Assembly (NCBI GenBank): GCA_021772165.1
Contig: JAJFMM010000050.1
Location: 1-9,602 of the forward strand
Length of the DNA: 9,602 nt
Reading direction: 5' to 3'
Source: Chlamydiota bacterium
Lineage (GTDB): Bacteria; Chlamydiota; Chlamydiia; Chlamydiales; SM23-39
Under the pieces are notes generated by a model. It made no database searches, was not told where the DNA came from, and saw only the letters and a list, made by a program, of their open reading frames with translations. Below are positions 7,761-9,602 of this stretch, one piece after another. Positions within the stretch are counted from its first letter, which is position 1. Every line of letters begins with the position of its first letter. Position numbers and translations under genes: made by a program.

Positions 7761-8162
7761 GAGCTTTTTATTTTTCCTTTAGTTTCTCTGTACCTCTCAA
7801 GGAAAAATAAGGCCAGAATTTTGTATAGAGAGATCTGGCAGGCTCTTCGATTCAAAGTGGCAATCGGGAATCTTCTCAAAATGAAACTCTGAACAATTTA
7901 TGTTTTCAATTTGGTTTTTGATCTAGAACGTATTTTTGCTCGAGTCTTTGATGGTTTACTAGGTTTTTGTGATGTTTTGACTTTTGCCGTCGGTGCAGGA
8001 GAACCTCGTAAGGAAGGTCTGGGAAACCCGCTTTCTTGGAGATTGCTAGAGATTTTCGACCACATTGCGATTTGCAGAACGAAGTTAACTTTCTTCTAGT
8101 TAACGAGTTCGAAAATCGCAATGTGATCGGAAAGATCTGCAAGATTCAAGGAATGGTGTTAT
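7761..8162. other. Gap of about 400 bp without a convincing gene
   Basis: This gap separates the aroDE start from the DUF2442 stop. Open frames of 62 to 78 codons exist on both strands but lack ribosome sites and recognisable sequence, and several cross the inverted repeat. The left part (7761-7920) is AT-rich, should hold the aroDE leader, and contains a weak terminator-like hairpin; I could not find a -35/-10 pair with good spacing on the minus strand. The right part is mostly the inverted repeat at 8005-8180. Confidence 0.6.
7800..7839 (-). terminator. Weak terminator-like hairpin upstream of aroDE
   Basis: Read on the minus strand, GCCAGA (7839-7834) pairs with TCTGGC (7817-7812) around a 16-nt loop, followed by CTTATTTTTCC. 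The T-rich tail suits an intrinsic terminator for the trpA-aroF-DUF2442 transcript, but the 6-bp stem and long loop make it weak. It lies about 50 nt before the aroDE start, so it could also be a leader structure. Confidence 0.3.
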
Positions 8163-8180
8163 CTAGGCCTTCCTTAAGAG
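8005..8180. repeat. Large imperfect inverted repeat, arms about 83 bp, 9-nt loop
   Basis: The left arm 8005-8089 aligns to the reverse complement of 8099-8180 with a few small gaps and roughly 70-75% identity by eye. The best blocks are CACATTGCGATTT (8061-8073) against 8113-8125 (13 of 13), TAAGGAAGG (8009-8017) against 8168-8176 (9 of 9), and GTTAAC (8084-8089) against 8099-8104 next to the loop. The right arm covers the last six codons of the DUF2442 gene (8163-8180). The whole could fold as a long hairpin in RNA. It may be a decayed inverted duplication or a MITE-like element; no transposase is in the window. Confidence 0.7.
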
Positions 8181-8396
8181 TCCTTCTGTGCTTAAATCTT
8201 CATCAAGCTCAGGCCAATGGATTCCATAGCCCCCTCCACAAATTTCCCAATTAGATCTCTCTTTTTGATTGGCTTTTAACAGTTTTGGATACCAGGCGAG
8301 TGGCACTGAAATGGTTCGTCCATCGAGCAAATCGACAACTAATGCACTACGAGTGAAATAAACCGTCTCTACTCGAGAATCACTTTTTTGATCCAA
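8163..8396 (-). CDS. Small DUF2442 domain protein
   Basis: A 77-residue protein that is essentially one DUF2442 domain: LVVDLLDGRTISVPLAWYP (19-37), the (K/R)E-R-xNWEICGGGYGIHWPELDEDL block (~46-68) and EGLLRKA at the end, matching the family's usual DGR-PL-W-P...GIHWP-LDEDIS--GLL pattern. The start is TTG 8396, preceded at 5 nt by GAGG; no in-frame ATG exists between it and the upstream TAA. DUF2442 proteins are small and of unknown biochemical role, often found beside a DUF4160 gene in what has been proposed as a toxin-antitoxin-like pair. No DUF4160 gene is present here: aroF ends 67 nt upstream. The last six codons form part of an inverted repeat. It is probably transcribed with aroF. Domain identity is confident, function unknown. 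Confidence 0.9.
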   Translation of the reverse strand: MDQKSDSRVETVYFTRSALVVDLLDGRTISVPLAWYPKLLKANQKERSNWEICGGGYGIHWPELDEDLSTEGLLRKA

Positions 8397-8463
8397 ATCA
8401 GCCTCAATGTAGACAACCAGTTAAACGTACATCGACATCTGCTTTTTTTGCTATCTATCGCAC

Positions 8464-9477
8464 TCAAATGACTGAAGCTTCCGCCAGTGTCTGTTTAATC
8501 AGCGTCGCATCCCTCATGATCTTCCCAAAGGCATCGAAGGAGATCGTCTGCTGAGCATCGGAGAGTGACCTGTCTGGATCGGGATGCATCTCGATGACAA
8601 GACCATCAGCTCCGGCTGCGATGGATGCCAGGGACATGGGTGCTACGAAGGAGCGGATGCCCGTTCCGTGGCTCGGATCCACAACGATCGGCAGGTGTGT
8701 TAGCTCTTTCAGAGCGCAGACGGCGTTCAGATCGAGCGTATTTCTCGTGTAGGTCTCGAAGGTGCGTATGCCGCGCTCGCAGAGAATCACGTTGGGATTG
8801 CCGTGCGCCATGATGTATTCGGCAGCCATGAGCAGATCCTGATACGTCGCAGAAAAGCCGCGCTTGAGCAGGATCGGGTTCTTCACTTTACCGAGCTCTT
8901 TCAGGAGCGAAAAATTTTGCATGTTGCGTGCGCCGACTTGCAGGATATCTACGTAGCCCGCGGCGAGCTCTACTTGCGCTGGCTCCATCACTTCACTAAG
9001 AGTGAGAAGGTTGTATTTTTCTCCTGCATCTCGGAGAATTTGCAGTCCCTCTTCTCCCATGCCTTGAAAATCATAGGGTGAGGTTCTCGGTTTAAAGGCA
9101 CCGCCACGTAGTGCTGTTGCTCCGTGGGCGGCGGCCGCTTTTGCCGAAGCGTCCATCTGCTCTTTGGATTCGATCGAGCAGGGTCCTGCTGCCACAAAGA
9201 GGTGGCCTCCTCCGATCCGTTTTCCTTTGCACTCGATGATCGTGGGCTCGGGATGCGAAAAGCGAGACGCGAGTTTGTATTTCTCCTTGAGTGGCGAGAC
9301 TTTTTGCACGCCGTGTAGGTGTAAAAAGGCATCCGGACGCACGTGTTTATCAACGCCTTGCACGAGTGCGAGGCGGCAGCCGGGCTGTTTGACCGGGACG
9401 AATTTCATCTGTTTGAGTCTCAAGCAGAGTGCGGAGACTTCGCTCTCCAAGAGCGTGGGGTCAAGGTCTAAGATCAT
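8464..9477 (-). CDS. aroF: 3-deoxy-7-phosphoheptulonate (DAHP) synthase, type I-beta with ferredoxin-like domain
   Basis: A 337-residue enzyme joining phosphoenolpyruvate and erythrose-4-phosphate, the committed step of the shikimate pathway. Length and layout match Thermotoga maritima DAHP synthase (338): a ~70-residue N-terminal ferredoxin-like regulatory domain (MKFVPVKQPG 24-33, DAFLHLHGVQKVSPL 49-63), then a TIM barrel. Metal ligands are visible: C100 in AAGPCSIES, H270 in VVDPSHGTG, E296 in VIEMHPDPD and D307 in SLSDAQQ. Substrate residues include LRGGAFKPRTSPYDFQG (123-139), VGARNMQN (181-188) and LLKRGFSAT (203-211). The start is ATG 9477, with GGAG 10 nt upstream; the open frame continues to 9555, but those 26 codons lie inside trpA and do not fit the family. 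It overlaps trpA by 17 nt, implying one transcript. The regulatory domain is expected to sense an aromatic amino acid (tyrosine in Thermotoga); the effector here is unknown. Confidence 0.97.
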   Translation of the reverse strand: MILDLDPTLLESEVSALCLRLKQMKFVPVKQPGCRLALVQGVDKHVRPDAFLHLHGVQKVSPLKEKYKLASRFSHPEPTIIECKGKRIGGGHLFVAAGPCSIESKEQMDASAKAAAAHGATALRGGAFKPRTSPYDFQGMGEEGLQILRDAGEKYNLLTLSEVMEPAQVELAAGYVDILQVGARNMQNFSLLKELGKVKNPILLKRGFSATYQDLLMAAEYIMAHGNPNVILCERGIRTFETYTRNTLDLNAVCALKELTHLPIVVDPSHGTGIRSFVAPMSLASIAAGADGLVIEMHPDPDRSLSDAQQTISFDAFGKIMRDATLIKQTLAEASVI

Positions 9478-9602
9478 GGCACAATTTCTCCAGTTCCTGG
9501 GCAGTGGCTCCGTTCGCGACAGCGCGCACGAAGTGCGATCCGACGACGAATCCATCTGCCTCTTTGTTGATCGCCTCTGCGTCTTGGCGACGCGCGATGC
9601 CG
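9461..9602 (-). CDS. trpA: Tryptophan synthase alpha chain, C-terminal fragment (5' truncated by window end)
   Basis: Reading the minus strand from 9601 gives 46 codons to TGA at 9463-9461. The peptide begins GIARRQDAEAI and contains ADGFVVGSHFVRAV, which matches the conserved C-terminal segment of TrpA (usually GIS-PE-A...ADGVVVGSA-V). That segment forms the last barrel strand and the phosphate-binding G-S of the indole-glycerol-phosphate site. TrpA cleaves indole-3-glycerol phosphate to indole, which is channelled to TrpB. The rest of the gene, and probably other trp genes, lie beyond the right edge. Its end overlaps the start of aroF by 17 nt. The fragment is short, but the motif pair is distinctive. 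Confidence 0.88.
   Translation of the reverse strand, partial: GIARRQDAEAINKEADGFVVGSHFVRAVANGATAQELEKLCHDLRP

Noticed and set aside
7906..8254. Small open frames on both strands around the inverted repeat (62 to 78 codons)
   Set aside because: No ribosome sites, no recognisable domains, and the frames run through both repeat arms or into the DUF2442 gene.
9478..9555. Longer DAHP synthase frame beginning at 9555
   Set aside because: The added 26 codons overlap trpA, whose own frame is clearly coding there; ATG 9477 gives the family length and has a ribosome site.
1..9602. CRISPR arrays, tRNA or rRNA genes, transposases
   Set aside because: I saw no regularly spaced direct repeats, no cloverleaf with conserved T-arm sequence, no rRNA-like stretch and no transposase motif.

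Overview
The window suggests an amoeba-associated (environmental) member of the Chlamydiae, at moderate confidence. The signs are a fused aroDE gene of the chlamydial arrangement, and a hypothetical protein with degenerate 30-residue helical repeats of a type I recall from Legionella and Parachlamydia-like bacteria. The window also carries a full-length aconitase, which the animal-pathogenic Chlamydiaceae lack. Base composition is near balanced. I cannot name the species from sequence alone; Criblamydiaceae or Waddliaceae are guesses.

Layout, left to right. Positions 1-924 (+) hold the 3' part of a hypothetical helical-repeat protein. Positions 1028-2104 (+), behind an extended -10 promoter, hold a 358-residue protein. 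Its N-terminus is disordered and basic, rich in S/T-P-x-K sites, and its C-terminal half looks like a very divergent protein-kinase fold; I infer a secreted, host-directed protein. This gene converges on, and overlaps by 18 nt, the 3' end of acnA (complement 2087-4885). Everything from there to the right end is on the minus strand.

In transcription order on the minus strand the genes are: the end of trpA (tryptophan synthase alpha), aroF (DAHP synthase of the Thermotoga type, overlapping trpA by 17 nt), a small DUF2442 gene, a gap of about 400 bp, aroDE (dehydroquinate dehydratase/shikimate dehydrogenase), a ybjT-like SDR-DUF2867 gene (ATGA overlap with aroDE), and acnA 47 nt further on. The gap holds a large imperfect inverted repeat that runs into the 3' end of the DUF2442 gene, plus a weak terminator-like hairpin.

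Functionally the right half is aromatic amino acid metabolism. AroF commits PEP and erythrose-4-phosphate to the shikimate pathway, AroDE performs steps 3 and 4, and TrpA acts at the last step of tryptophan synthesis. AcnA serves the TCA cycle. The overlap of aroF with trpA suggests that pathway entry is co-expressed with tryptophan production. The most novel items are the kinase-like putative effector at 1028-2104 and the inverted repeat at 8005-8180.
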